Below, in pieces: positions 6,958 through 16,083 of a stretch of 29,596 nt of DNA. The notes beneath the pieces are model-generated. The model was not told where the DNA came from, did no database searches, and saw only the letters and a list, made by a program, of their open reading frames with translations. The DNA is from Pseudomonadota bacterium. Lineage in GTDB: Bacteria > Pseudomonadota > Alphaproteobacteria > Rhizobiales > Devosiaceae. Each line of letters starts with the position of its first letter. The stretch's first letter is position 1. The stretch is from NCBI GenBank assembly GCA_023436745.1, contig JAEZHZ010000361.1, positions 1 to 29,596 of the forward strand, read 5' to 3'. A program made the position numbers and the translations under genes.

Positions 6958-9441
6958 ATGCCGCAAAAGCCACTCGTCTCCGACGCGCCGATCCCCGGCC
7001 CGTGCGCTCCGACCGCTGAGGCACTTCAGGCTGAAATACTCGAGAGACTGATCTATTCAGTCGGCAAGGATCCGGCAGTCGCGCGCCCGCACGACTGGCT
7101 GGAGGCCACTATCCTGGCCGTGCGCGACCATGTCATGGACCGCTGGATGGAATCCTCGCGCGAGACGTGGCGCACGTCGCGCAAGCGGGTCTACTATCTC
7201 AGCCTCGAATTCCTTGTCGGTCGCCTCATGCGGGATGCGATGAGCAATATCGGGGTGATGGAGCCGGTGCGGCAGGCGCTGGCGAACCTCGATGTGGACC
7301 TGGGCGACCTCATCAATCTCGAGCCCGATGCCGCGCTTGGCAATGGTGGTCTCGGGCGGCTTGCGGCCTGCTTTCTCGAGTCCATGTCGACGCTCAAGAT
7401 CCCGGCCTATGGCTACGGCATTCGCTATGTGCACGGGCTTTTCCGGCAGGAGATGAGCGAAGGCTGGCAGGTGGAGCTGCCGGAGGAGTGGCTCGCACAC
7501 GGCAATCCCTGGGAGTTCGAGCGGCGCGAGAGCGCATACGAGATCGGGTTCGGCGGCAATGTCGAGCCGGTAACCGATCCCGACGGCACGGTGCGCCAGG
7601 AGTGGCGGCCCAACGACCATCTGCTGGCAGTGGCCTACGATACCCCGATCGCGGGCTGGCGCGGCGCGAGGGTGAACACGCTGAGGCTGTGGAGCGCACA
7701 GCCGATCGATCCCATCCTGCTCGACAAGTTCAATTCGGGCGATCACATCGGCGCGCTCGAGGAAAGCGCCCGGGCGGAAGCGATCACGCGCGTGCTCTAT
7801 CCGGCCGATTCAACGGCGGCGGGACAGGAGTTGCGCCTCAGGCAGGAGTTCTTCTTCTCCTCTGCGTCGCTGCAGGACATCGTACGGCGCCATATCCAGC
7901 ATCACGGGGAACTGCATTCGCTGCCCGACAAGGTGGCGATCCAGCTCAACGATACCCACCCGGCGATTTCGATCGCCGAGATGATGCGCATCCTGGTCGA
8001 CCTCAATGGGGTGAAATGGGCGGATGCCTGGCGGCTGACGCGCGGGACGTTCGGCTACACCAACCACACGCTGCTGCCGGAGGCACTGGAGAGCTGGCCG
8101 GTGTCATTGATGGAGCGGCTGCTGCCTCGCCACATGCAGATCATCTACCAGATAAACGCCGACGTGCTGGCGGAGGCGCGGCAGCGGGCGAAGTTCTCGG
8201 ATGCCCAGATCGCCAACGTGTCGCTGATAGACGAGCATGGCGGGCGACGCGTTCGAATGGGTCAGCTTGCCTTCGTCGGCTCCCATTCGGTCAATGGTGT
8301 CTCGGCGCTGCACACCGAGTTGATGAAGCAGACGGTGTTTGCGGACCTGCACCGGCTCTATCCCGGGCGGATCAACAACAAGACCAACGGCATCACCCCG
8401 CGGCGGTGGCTGATGCAGTGCAATCCGGATCTCACGCGGCTGATCAGCGAGCGGGTCGGCCCGGGCTTCCTCGACGACATCAACCTGCTCAGGGGGCTCG
8501 ACGCGCATGCGGACGATCCGACGTTCCAGGAGCAGTTCGCCGCGGTGAAGATGGGCAACAAGGAACGACTGGCCAGACTGATCAAGAACCGCCTCAACGT
8601 GACGGTGTCGCCCGAGGCGATGTTCGACGTGCAGATCAAGCGTATCCACGAATACAAGCGCCAGCTGCTCAACATCATCCAAGCCGTTGCCCTGTATGAC
8701 GAAATTCGCGCGCACCCGGAACGGGATTACGTTCCGCGCGTTAAGGTGTTCGCTGGCAAGGCGGCGCCGGGGTACTGGAACGCCAAGCTCATCATCAAAC
8801 TGATCAACGACGTCGCCAAGGTCATCAACAATGACCCGGCGGTCCGCGGGCTGCTGAAGGTGGTGTTCCTGCCCAACTACAATGTGAGCCTTGCGGAGGT
8901 GATCGTGCCCGCCGCCGATCTTTCGGAGCAGATTTCAACGGCCGGCATGGAAGCTTCGGGCACGGGGAACATGAAGTTCATGGCCAATGGCGCTGTTATC
9001 ATCGGCACGATGGATGGCGCCAATGTCGAGATGTACGAGGAAGTAGGGGCGGACAACATCGTCATCTTCGGCATGTCGGCTGAAGAGGTGAATGAAAAGC
9101 GGGCGCGCAGCGAAGTGCCACGGGGCGCGATCGACTGTTCTCCAAGGCTCAAGGAAGCACTGGAGTCGATTGCTTCGGGCGTGTTCTCGCCCGACGATCC
9201 GAACCGGTATCGCGACCTGATCGGCGGGCTTTACGACCATGACTGGTTCATGGTCGCCCGGGATTTCGACGCCTACCAGGCGGCGCAGGAACGGGTGAAT
9301 GAACTCTGGCTCGACAGGAGGCGGTGGTACGGTATGGCGATACGCAACACGGCGCATGTCGGCTACTTCTCCTCGGACCGGACGATCCGGCAGTACGCCA
9401 CGGACATATGGGGTGTCGGGGGCGATTTGCCGGCGAATTGA
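6958..9441 (+). CDS. glgP: Glycogen/starch/alpha-glucan phosphorylase
   Basis: An 827-residue cytosolic phosphorylase (GT35) that releases glucose-1-phosphate from the outer chains of glycogen using orthophosphate and pyridoxal phosphate. Family landmarks appear in order: YYLSLEFLVGR near residue 80, ALGNGGLGRLAACFLES near 125, QLNDTHPAISIAEMMRI, NKTNGITPRRW, and the PLP motif EASGTGNMKF, in which Lys673 is the Schiff-base lysine. The length matches E. coli GlgP and MalP; the glg neighbours favour GlgP. ATG 6958 has only a weak TGGA upstream, yet it leaves a normal short N-terminal extension. It is the first gene of the plus-strand glycogen operon, 44 bp ahead of glgB. Its product enters central metabolism through the Pgm encoded further down. 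Confidence 0.96.
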   Translation: MPQKPLVSDAPIPGPCAPTAEALQAEILERLIYSVGKDPAVARPHDWLEATILAVRDHVMDRWMESSRETWRTSRKRVYYLSLEFLVGRLMRDAMSNIGVMEPVRQALANLDVDLGDLINLEPDAALGNGGLGRLAACFLESMSTLKIPAYGYGIRYVHGLFRQEMSEGWQVELPEEWLAHGNPWEFERRESAYEIGFGGNVEPVTDPDGTVRQEWRPNDHLLAVAYDTPIAGWRGARVNTLRLWSAQPIDPILLDKFNSGDHIGALEESARAEAITRVLYPADSTAAGQELRLRQEFFFSSASLQDIVRRHIQHHGELHSLPDKVAIQLNDTHPAISIAEMMRILVDLNGVKWADAWRLTRGTFGYTNHTLLPEALESWPVSLMERLLPRHMQIIYQINADVLAEARQRAKFSDAQIANVSLIDEHGGRRVRMGQLAFVGSHSVNGVSALHTELMKQTVFADLHRLYPGRINNKTNGITPRRWLMQCNPDLTRLISERVGPGFLDDINLLRGLDAHADDPTFQEQFAAVKMGNKERLARLIKNRLNVTVSPEAMFDVQIKRIHEYKRQLLNIIQAVALYDEIRAHPERDYVPRVKVFAGKAAPGYWNAKLIIKLINDVAKVINNDPAVRGLLKVVFLPNYNVSLAEVIVPAADLSEQISTAGMEASGTGNMKFMANGAVIIGTMDGANVEMYEEVGADNIVIFGMSAEEVNEKRARSEVPRGAIDCSPRLKEALESIASGVFSPDDPNRYRDLIGGLYDHDWFMVARDFDAYQAAQERVNELWLDRRRWYGMAIRNTAHVGYFSSDRTIRQYATDIWGVGGDLPAN

Positions 9442-9485
9442 CAGCTGGATCGAGCTGCAGGCGAGTGTGATGGGGGACTGGGCGG

Positions 9486-11675
9486 GTGGCGAAGGAAAAC
9501 TGGCAGGCGGATAGTCGGGAAGTGGAGGCAGTGGTGGCGGGACGCCACTCCAATCCCTTCGCGTTCCTGGGCCTGCAGCAGGTCAACGGGCAGTGGCTGT
9601 TGCGGGCGTTCATCCCCCATGCCGAGTTCGTAGACGCATTCACGCTTGACGGCCGCCCGCTGGGGCACCTGATCCCGCGCCATTCCGAGGGGTTCTTCGA
9701 GGGCAAGGTCGATGTCGACCGGCGCCAGCCGATCCGCTACCGCGCGCGCAATGCGGGAGGGGAGTGGGACGTCTATGATCCCTACTCCTTCGGCCCCGTG
9801 CTCGGGCCCATGGACGACTACTACATCGGCGAAGGCAGCCACCTGCGGCTGTTCGACAAGCTCGGCGCCCACGAGATGGAGTTTGAGGGCATCCACGGAA
9901 CGCATTTTGCGGTGTGGGCCCCCAACGCACTCCGCGTGAGTGTTGTCGGCCTTTTCAACGAGTGGGACGGCCGGCGGCATCCGATGCGCAACCGCAACGG
10001 CATCTGGGAGGTTTTCATCCCGGTGCTCGGAACGGGCACGATCTACAAGTACGAAATCGTCGCGCGCGACGGGACCGTTCTGCCACTCAAGGCCGACCCG
10101 TTCGGGCGGCAGTCGGAGGTACGGCCGCGCACTGCCTCGGTCGTGCCGGACCCGACCCCGTTCACCTGGACCGACGGCCGCTACATGGAAGAGCGGGCGC
10201 TCAAGGATTGGCGGCGCACGCCGATGTCGATCTACGAGGTCCATCTCGGCAGCTGGCGCCGGCGGCCAGACGGCGGGTTTCTCACCTATGCGCAACTGGC
10301 CGAGCAACTGGTGCCCTATGTCGCGGACATGGGCTACACGCATATCGAGCTGATGCCGGTTTCAGAGCATCCATACGATCCGAGTTGGGGCTACCAGCCC
10401 ATCGGGCTTTATGCGCCGACCGCCCGCTATGGGGAGCCGGCAGACTTCGCGCGGTTCGTGAATGCGGCGCACGAAGCCGGACTGGGCGTGATCCTCGACT
10501 GGGTGCCGGCGCATTTTCCTACCGACGCGCATGGTCTCGCCCGCTTCGATGGCACGGCTCTCTACGAGCACGAGGACCCGCGCCTCGGCTTCCACCCCGA
10601 CTGGAACACGGCCATCTACAATTTCGGACGCAAGGAAGTGCAGAGCTTCCTCGTCAACAATGCGCTCTACTGGCTGGAGGTCTTCCACATCGACGGGCTG
10701 CGCGTCGATGCCGTGGCTTCGATGCTCTATCTCGACTACTCGCGCAATCCGGGGCAGTGGCTGCCGAACAAGCATGGCGGCAACGAGAACCTCGAGGCGG
10801 TGGAGTTTCTCAAGCGCGTCAACACGGAAGTCTACCGCCTGCACCCCGGCGCGTTCATGATCGCAGAGGAATCGACCTCCTGGCCGGGTGTCAGCCATCC
10901 CGCCTATACGGGCGGCCTCGGCTTCGGGTTCAAGTGGAACATGGGGTTCATGAACGACACCCTGCGCTACATGAGCCGCGAGCCGGTGCACCGCAGGTTC
11001 CACCACAACGACATGACCTTCGGCATGGTCTATGCCCTCAGCGAGAACTTCGTGCTGCCGCTGAGCCATGACGAAGTGGTGCACGGCAAGAAGTCGCTGC
11101 TGTCCAAGATGCCCGGCGACGACTGGCAGCAGTTCGCCAACCTCAAGGCCTACTACGCCTTCATGTGGGGGCACCCGGGCAAGAAGCTGCTGTTCATGGG
11201 ACAGGAGTTCGCACAGCGCGAGGAGTGGTCGGAGAGCCGCTCTCTCGACTGGTGGCTGCTGGAGGCGGGCGCGCACGAGGGGGTGCGCCGGCTGGTCGCT
11301 GACCTGAACGTCGCCTATCGCAGCCTCCCTGCGCTACATGCCCGCGACTGCGAGCCGGAAGGCTTCGAATGGGCCATAGGCAACGACCACCAGAACTCGG
11401 TCTTCGCCTTCGTGCGGCAGGCGCCGGACGCCGACCCCGTGCTGGTGATCAGCAATTTCACGCCCGTGCCGCGCGATCACTACCGGGTGCCGCTGCCCAA
11501 GGCGGGGCGCTGGGTGGAGCGCATCAACACAGACGCAGGTTGGTATTCGGGTTCGAACACCGGCAACCAGGGCGGGGTCGATGCGTATCCGGTGGAGGGG
11601 CGCCACTGGCCCGCCGAGGCCGAGGTGTTCCTGCCACCACTTTCGACACTGTTCCTGAAATACGAGCCGGACTGA
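9486..11675 (+). CDS. glgB: 1,4-alpha-glucan branching enzyme
   Basis: A 729-residue GH13 branching enzyme that cuts alpha-1,4 chains and rejoins them as alpha-1,6 branches. Two N-terminal beta domains (about 1-220, with HFAVWAPNA at the second) precede the catalytic barrel. The nucleophile is Asp408 in GLRVDAVASMLY and the acid/base is Glu461 in IAEESTSWPG; the third acidic residue lies in LSHDEVVHGK. These sit three positions beyond the E. coli numbering, so alignment is close over the whole length. The start is GTG 9486, with GGGGGA 8 nt upstream. It is 44 bp after glgP and 45 bp before glgC, inside the same transcription unit. No motif is missing. Confidence 0.96.
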   Translation: MAKENWQADSREVEAVVAGRHSNPFAFLGLQQVNGQWLLRAFIPHAEFVDAFTLDGRPLGHLIPRHSEGFFEGKVDVDRRQPIRYRARNAGGEWDVYDPYSFGPVLGPMDDYYIGEGSHLRLFDKLGAHEMEFEGIHGTHFAVWAPNALRVSVVGLFNEWDGRRHPMRNRNGIWEVFIPVLGTGTIYKYEIVARDGTVLPLKADPFGRQSEVRPRTASVVPDPTPFTWTDGRYMEERALKDWRRTPMSIYEVHLGSWRRRPDGGFLTYAQLAEQLVPYVADMGYTHIELMPVSEHPYDPSWGYQPIGLYAPTARYGEPADFARFVNAAHEAGLGVILDWVPAHFPTDAHGLARFDGTALYEHEDPRLGFHPDWNTAIYNFGRKEVQSFLVNNALYWLEVFHIDGLRVDAVASMLYLDYSRNPGQWLPNKHGGNENLEAVEFLKRVNTEVYRLHPGAFMIAEESTSWPGVSHPAYTGGLGFGFKWNMGFMNDTLRYMSREPVHRRFHHNDMTFGMVYALSENFVLPLSHDEVVHGKKSLLSKMPGDDWQQFANLKAYYAFMWGHPGKKLLFMGQEFAQREEWSESRSLDWWLLEAGAHEGVRRLVADLNVAYRSLPALHARDCEPEGFEWAIGNDHQNSVFAFVRQAPDADPVLVISNFTPVPRDHYRVPLPKAGRWVERINTDAGWYSGSNTGNQGGVDAYPVEGRHWPAEAEVFLPPLSTLFLKYEPD

Positions 11676-11679
11676 ACCG

Positions 11680-11696
11680 GCATCGCCAAACGATGC
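11680..11696 (+). promoter_or_regulatory. Small hairpin and strong ribosome-binding site in the glgC leader
   Basis: In the 45-nt gap before glgC, GCATCG (11680-11685) pairs with CGATGC (11691-11696) around a CCAAA loop. A consensus AGGAGG (11708-11713) follows, 7 nt before the glgC ATG. No T-run follows the stem, so it is not an obvious terminator; an mRNA-processing or stability element is possible. This is the strongest ribosome-binding site in the operon and fixes the glgC start. Confidence 0.35.
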
Positions 11697-11720
11697 TCCC
11701 GGGGTGGAGGAGGAAAGAGA

Positions 11721-12992
11721 ATGGCTGACTACAGGGTACCTTCGCCGCTGGCCCGCGAGACCATGGCCTATGTGCTGGCGGGTGGCCGCGGCACTCGCCT
11801 GATGGAACTGACCGACCGGCGGGCCAAGCCGGCGGTGTATTTCGGCGGCAAGTCTCGCATCATCGACTTTGCGCTGTCGAACGCGCTGAATTCCGGCATC
11901 CGCCGCATCTCGGTGGCGACCCAGTACCAGGCGCATTCGCTGATCCGGCACCTGCAGCGGGGATGGAACTTTCTGCGCACGGAACGTAACGAGAGCTTCG
12001 ACGTGCTGCCCGCCTCGCAGCGGGTGAAGGAAGACATGTGGTATGCCGGCACGGCCGACGCCGTGTACCAGAACATGGACATCATCGAGGATTACGGCGC
12101 CCGCTATATCGTGATCCTCGCAGGCGACCACATCTACAAGATGGACTACGAAATCATGCTCCGCCAGCACGTGGATACGGGCGCGGACGTGACCATCGGC
12201 TGCCTCGAAGTGCCACGCATGGAAGCCACAGGCTTCGGCGTGATGCATGTCGACGGGCGCGACCGGGTCATCGACTTCGTGGAAAAGCCGAAGGATCCGC
12301 CGGGTATTCCCGACAAGCCGGACATGGCGCTCGCCTCCATGGGCATCTATGTCTTCGAGACGCGCTTCCTGATGGAGCAACTGCGCCGCGACGCCGCCAC
12401 GGAAGGCTCGAACCGCGACTTCGGCAAGGACATTATTCCCTACATCGTCAAGAACGGAACGGCCTGGGCGCACCGCTTCACCCGTTCCTGCGTACGCTCG
12501 AGCAAGGAAGAGGTGAGCTACTGGCGCGATGTCGGCACCATCGACGCCTACTGGAAAGCTTCCATCGACCTGACCGACATCGAGCCGCAGCTCGACCTCT
12601 ACGACCGTGACTGGCCGATCTGGACCTACGCCGAGATCACGCCGCCGGCGAAGTTCGTCCACGACTATGACGGACGGCGCGGCTCGGCGGTGAACTCACT
12701 CGTGTCGGGAGACTGCATCATCTCAGGCGGGCACCTCACAAGGACCCTGTTGTCGACCGGCAGCCGCGTGCACTCCTATTCAGTGCTCGACGAGGCAGTG
12801 GTGCTGCCCTATTGCGACATCGGCCGCAACGCGCGGCTGAAGAAGGTGGTCATCGACCGGGGCGTCAACATCCCCGAGGGGCTGGTCGTGGGCGAGGACC
12901 CCGAGTTCGATGCCACCTGGTTCCGCAGGACGGATGACGGAGTGACGCTGATCACGCAGAACATGGTCAACAAGTACCTGGCGGGCCGATGA
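11721..12992 (+). CDS. glgC: Glucose-1-phosphate adenylyltransferase (ADP-glucose pyrophosphorylase)
   Basis: A 423-residue cytosolic enzyme that makes ADP-glucose from ATP and glucose-1-phosphate, the committed and usually allosteric step of glycogen synthesis. The nucleotidyltransferase motif VLAGGRGTRL is at residues 18-27, followed by RRAKPAVYFGGKSRIIDFALSNA in the usual place. Later come ILAGDHIYKMDYE with the catalytic aspartate, the substrate-binding FVEKP, and a C-terminal left-handed beta-helix region. The length is close to E. coli GlgC (431). AGGAGG lies 7 nt before the ATG. The TGA overlaps the glgA ATG (ATGA), so translation of the two synthesis enzymes is probably coupled. The fructose-bisphosphate and pyruvate activation known for related rhizobial-type enzymes is likely but not visible. 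Confidence 0.97.
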   Translation: MADYRVPSPLARETMAYVLAGGRGTRLMELTDRRAKPAVYFGGKSRIIDFALSNALNSGIRRISVATQYQAHSLIRHLQRGWNFLRTERNESFDVLPASQRVKEDMWYAGTADAVYQNMDIIEDYGARYIVILAGDHIYKMDYEIMLRQHVDTGADVTIGCLEVPRMEATGFGVMHVDGRDRVIDFVEKPKDPPGIPDKPDMALASMGIYVFETRFLMEQLRRDAATEGSNRDFGKDIIPYIVKNGTAWAHRFTRSCVRSSKEEVSYWRDVGTIDAYWKASIDLTDIEPQLDLYDRDWPIWTYAEITPPAKFVHDYDGRRGSAVNSLVSGDCIISGGHLTRTLLSTGSRVHSYSVLDEAVVLPYCDIGRNARLKKVVIDRGVNIPEGLVVGEDPEFDATWFRRTDDGVTLITQNMVNKYLAGR

Positions 12993-14455
12993 TCGAGGTC
13001 CTTTCGGTCGCCTCGGAGGTCTATCCGCTGATCAAGACGGGAGGGCTGGCGGACGTCGCCGGCGCCTTGCCCTCGGCACTCGCCCCTCGGGGCGTGACCA
13101 TGCGCACGCTGGTGCCCGGGTATCCCTCGGTAATGGGCAAGCTCGACAGTGGCCGGGTGGTACAGGAGTTCGACGACCTGTTCGGTACCACGGCGAGGCT
13201 GATCGCTGGCCGGGCGGATGGGCTCGACGTGATCGTCATCGATGCGCCCCAGTTCTACGACCGCCCCGGCAGCCCCTATGTGGGGCCGGACGGGACGGAC
13301 TGGCCCGACAACTGGAAGCGCTTTGCTGCTCTGGGATGGGTGGCCGGTGAGCTCGGTCACGGCATGATCGAGGGGTATCAGCCGCACGTTATCCACGCGC
13401 ACGACTGGCAGGGCGGCCTTGCTCCCGCCTACATCAAGTTCGGTCCCAGCGACAATGTGCGGACGGTGATGACCGTCCACAACATGGCGTTCAAGGGGTT
13501 CTTCGGCGCGGAGATCTTCGGTCAGCTGAGGCTGCCGCCTCATGCGTTCGGGGTGGGGGGCGTGGAGTTCTACGGCGGTGTCTCCTACCTCAAGGCCGGC
13601 ATGGAGTGTGCCGACTTCGTGACGACAGTCAGCCCGACATATGCCGACGAGATTCGCACGCCGGCTTTCGGCATGGGACTAGAGGGCCTGCTGAACGGGC
13701 GGGCAGTCACCGTTGCGGGCATCCTCAACGGTATCGACACCGAGGCCTGGAATCCCGCGACCGACACGGCGCTGGTACAGACCTATTCCGTGAACTCCCT
13801 GCATCTGCGGCAAGCCAACAAGCGGGCCCTGACGGAGCGGTTCGAACTCGACGGCACCGATGGACCGCTGTTCTGCGTGGTGAGCCGGCTGACCGACCAG
13901 AAGGGGATGGACCTGCTGCTGCAGGTGGTGGACGGCCTTGTCGAACTTGGCGCGCGCCTCGTGGTGCTGGGTTCGGGGGAAGCCTATCTCGAGGACGGTT
14001 TCCGGCATGTGGCGGCGCGTCATCCCGGCAAGGTGGGGGTGATCACCGGCTATGACGAGGCGCTGAGCCATCTGATGCAGGGCGGCAGCGACGCCATTCT
14101 GATACCGTCGCGCTTCGAACCCTGCGGCCTGACACAGCTCTACGGGCTGCGCTACGGCTGCGTGCCGGTGGTCAGCCGCATAGGCGGACTGGCCGACACC
14201 GTGATCGATGCCAACCCGGCAGCGCTGTCGGCAGAGGTGGCAACAGGCTTCATGTTTGCGCCGGACGATGCACAGGCCCTCTACGATGCCATTCGCAAGG
14301 CAGTAGCGCTCTACAACGACACCAAGACCTGGAAGAAAATCCAACGGCGCGGGATGAAATCCGACGTCTCCTGGGAGACGAGCGCGGCGCTCTATGCCGG
14401 CATCTACGCCCAACTCACCGGACTGATGACCGATGAACAGCATCAAGACAATTGA
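12989..14455 (+). CDS. glgA: Glycogen synthase (ADP-glucose dependent)
   Basis: A 488-residue GT5 glycosyltransferase that adds glucose from ADP-glucose to the growing alpha-1,4 glucan. The ADP-glucose binding motif KTGGL is at residues 16-20, right after the N-terminal VLSVASEVYPLI strand. The second Rossmann domain carries VVSRLTDQKG and the GT-B C-terminal motif PSRFEPCGLTQLYGLRYG, containing the conserved Glu and Cys. Its length matches bacterial GlgA (about 480). The start overlaps the glgC stop by 4 nt, and the end overlaps pgm by 23 nt, so all three are translated from one message. There is no sign of truncation. Confidence 0.97.
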   Translation: MIEVLSVASEVYPLIKTGGLADVAGALPSALAPRGVTMRTLVPGYPSVMGKLDSGRVVQEFDDLFGTTARLIAGRADGLDVIVIDAPQFYDRPGSPYVGPDGTDWPDNWKRFAALGWVAGELGHGMIEGYQPHVIHAHDWQGGLAPAYIKFGPSDNVRTVMTVHNMAFKGFFGAEIFGQLRLPPHAFGVGGVEFYGGVSYLKAGMECADFVTTVSPTYADEIRTPAFGMGLEGLLNGRAVTVAGILNGIDTEAWNPATDTALVQTYSVNSLHLRQANKRALTERFELDGTDGPLFCVVSRLTDQKGMDLLLQVVDGLVELGARLVVLGSGEAYLEDGFRHVAARHPGKVGVITGYDEALSHLMQGGSDAILIPSRFEPCGLTQLYGLRYGCVPVVSRIGGLADTVIDANPAALSAEVATGFMFAPDDAQALYDAIRKAVALYNDTKTWKKIQRRGMKSDVSWETSAALYAGIYAQLTGLMTDEQHQDN

Positions 14456-16070
14456 GACCACGCCTTTTGCGGACCAGAAGCCCGGCACGTCCGGCCTGCG
14501 CAAGCGCGTGCCAGTGTTTCAGCAGCCGAACTATGTCGAAAACTTCGTGCAGTCGATCTTCGACAGCCTCGAGGGCTTCGAGGGGCAGACGCTGGTCATC
14601 GGCGGGGACGGGCGATACTACAATGAGGTCGCCATCCAGAAGGCGATCAAGATCGCAGCCGCCAACGGCTTCGGCAAGGTGATGGTGGGGCGTGACGGTC
14701 TGCTCTCGACGCCCGCCGCAAGCCATCTGATCCGCCACTACAAGGCCTTTGGTGGGCTGGTACTGTCTGCCAGCCACAACCCCGGCGGCCCGGAAGGCGA
14801 TTTCGGCATCAAGTACAACATCGGCAATGGCGGTCCGGCGCCCGAGAAGATCACTGATGCGGTCTACGCGCGCACCAAGGTGATCGACAGCTACCGGATA
14901 GCGGACGCACCCGACGTGGCGCTCGGCCATGTCGGTACGCAGATGGTAGGCGACATGGCGGTCGAGGTGATCGATCCCGTGGCGGACTATGCGGCGCTGA
15001 TGGAGACGCTGTTCGATTTCGCCGCCATCCGCGCACTGTTTGCCTCGGGCTTCCAGATGCGGTTCGATGCCATGCACGCTGTTACCGGGCCCTATGCCCA
15101 TGCCATCATTGAGGGGATGCTGGGGGCGCCGGCGGGCACAGTGGTCAACGGCACGCCTTCGCCCGACTTCGGGGGTGGGCATCCCGATCCGAACCTCGTG
15201 CATGCCGAGGACCTCTATGACTTGCTGATGAGCGAGGACGGCCCGGACTTCGGCGCAGCTTCGGACGGCGATGGTGACCGCAACCTGATCATCGGCAGGA
15301 ACCGCTTCGTGACTCCGTCGGATTCCCTTGCAGTCCTGGCCGCGAATGCGGCGCTGGCGCCGGGCTATGCGAGCGGCATCGTCGGTATCGCGCGATCGAT
15401 GCCGACGAGTGCGGCTGCCGACAGGGTCGCGGAAAAGCGCGGGCTCGAAATGCATGAGACGCCGACGGGCTGGAAGTTCTTCGGGAACCTGCTCGATGCC
15501 GGTCGGGTCACCATCTGCGGCGAAGAAAGCGCCGGCACCGGCTCCAGCCACGTGCGCGAGAAGGACGGTCTATGGGCTGTGTTGCTCTGGCTCAACATCA
15601 TCGCAGCCCGAGGTCAAAGCGTCGACGACATCGTGCGCGACCACTGGAAGACCTACGGCCGCAACTACTACACCCGCCACGACTACGAGGAAGTGGACGC
15701 GGCTGTTGCAAACCAGCTGGTGGAGGACCTGAGGGCCAAGCTGCCGGGACTCGTCGGGCGCACCTTCGAGGATGACCTCACGGTGGCCTATGCGGACGAC
15801 TTCACCTACCACGACCCCGTGGATGGCTCCACCAGTGCACGGCAGGGTATCAGGATCGGCTTCACGGACGGGTCCCGGATCGTTTTGAGACTGTCCGGAA
15901 CCGGGACTGTCGGCGCCACGTTGCGGCTCTACTTAGAGCGCTACGAGGCAGCCGATGGACGACACGACCTTGACACCCAGATCGCCCTTGAACCCCTCAT
16001 CGGACTGGCCGACAGGCTCGCGGGGATCCGAGAGCGAACTGGACGTCAAAGCCCCAGTGTCATCACCTAG
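14433..16070 (+). CDS. pgm: Alpha-D-glucose phosphate-specific phosphoglucomutase
   Basis: A 545-residue alpha-phosphohexomutase that interconverts glucose-1-phosphate and glucose-6-phosphate, feeding glgC during synthesis and draining glgP product during breakdown. The phosphoserine loop SASHNPGG places the catalytic serine at residue 114. The metal loop DGDGDR and the sugar-binding GEESAGTGSSH follow at normal distances, and the C-terminal phosphate-binding region contains RLSGTGTVGATLRLY. The length is like the eukaryote-type Pgm common in rhizobia. The start lies 23 nt inside glgA. The 3' end runs over an open glgX frame: an ATG of that frame is at 15955, though the more likely glgX start is 13 nt past this stop. 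Confidence 0.96.
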   Translation: MNSIKTIETTPFADQKPGTSGLRKRVPVFQQPNYVENFVQSIFDSLEGFEGQTLVIGGDGRYYNEVAIQKAIKIAAANGFGKVMVGRDGLLSTPAASHLIRHYKAFGGLVLSASHNPGGPEGDFGIKYNIGNGGPAPEKITDAVYARTKVIDSYRIADAPDVALGHVGTQMVGDMAVEVIDPVADYAALMETLFDFAAIRALFASGFQMRFDAMHAVTGPYAHAIIEGMLGAPAGTVVNGTPSPDFGGGHPDPNLVHAEDLYDLLMSEDGPDFGAASDGDGDRNLIIGRNRFVTPSDSLAVLAANAALAPGYASGIVGIARSMPTSAAADRVAEKRGLEMHETPTGWKFFGNLLDAGRVTICGEESAGTGSSHVREKDGLWAVLLWLNIIAARGQSVDDIVRDHWKTYGRNYYTRHDYEEVDAAVANQLVEDLRAKLPGLVGRTFEDDLTVAYADDFTYHDPVDGSTSARQGIRIGFTDGSRIVLRLSGTGTVGATLRLYLERYEAADGRHDLDTQIALEPLIGLADRLAGIRERTGRQSPSVIT

Positions 16071-16083
16071 CGTCGCCAGACCC

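Noticed and set aside
6939..6958. Leader peptide starting at ATG 6939 ahead of glgP
   Set aside because: The frame encodes about 22 Arg-rich residues with no attenuator-like structure; it appears to be chance overlap with the glgP start.
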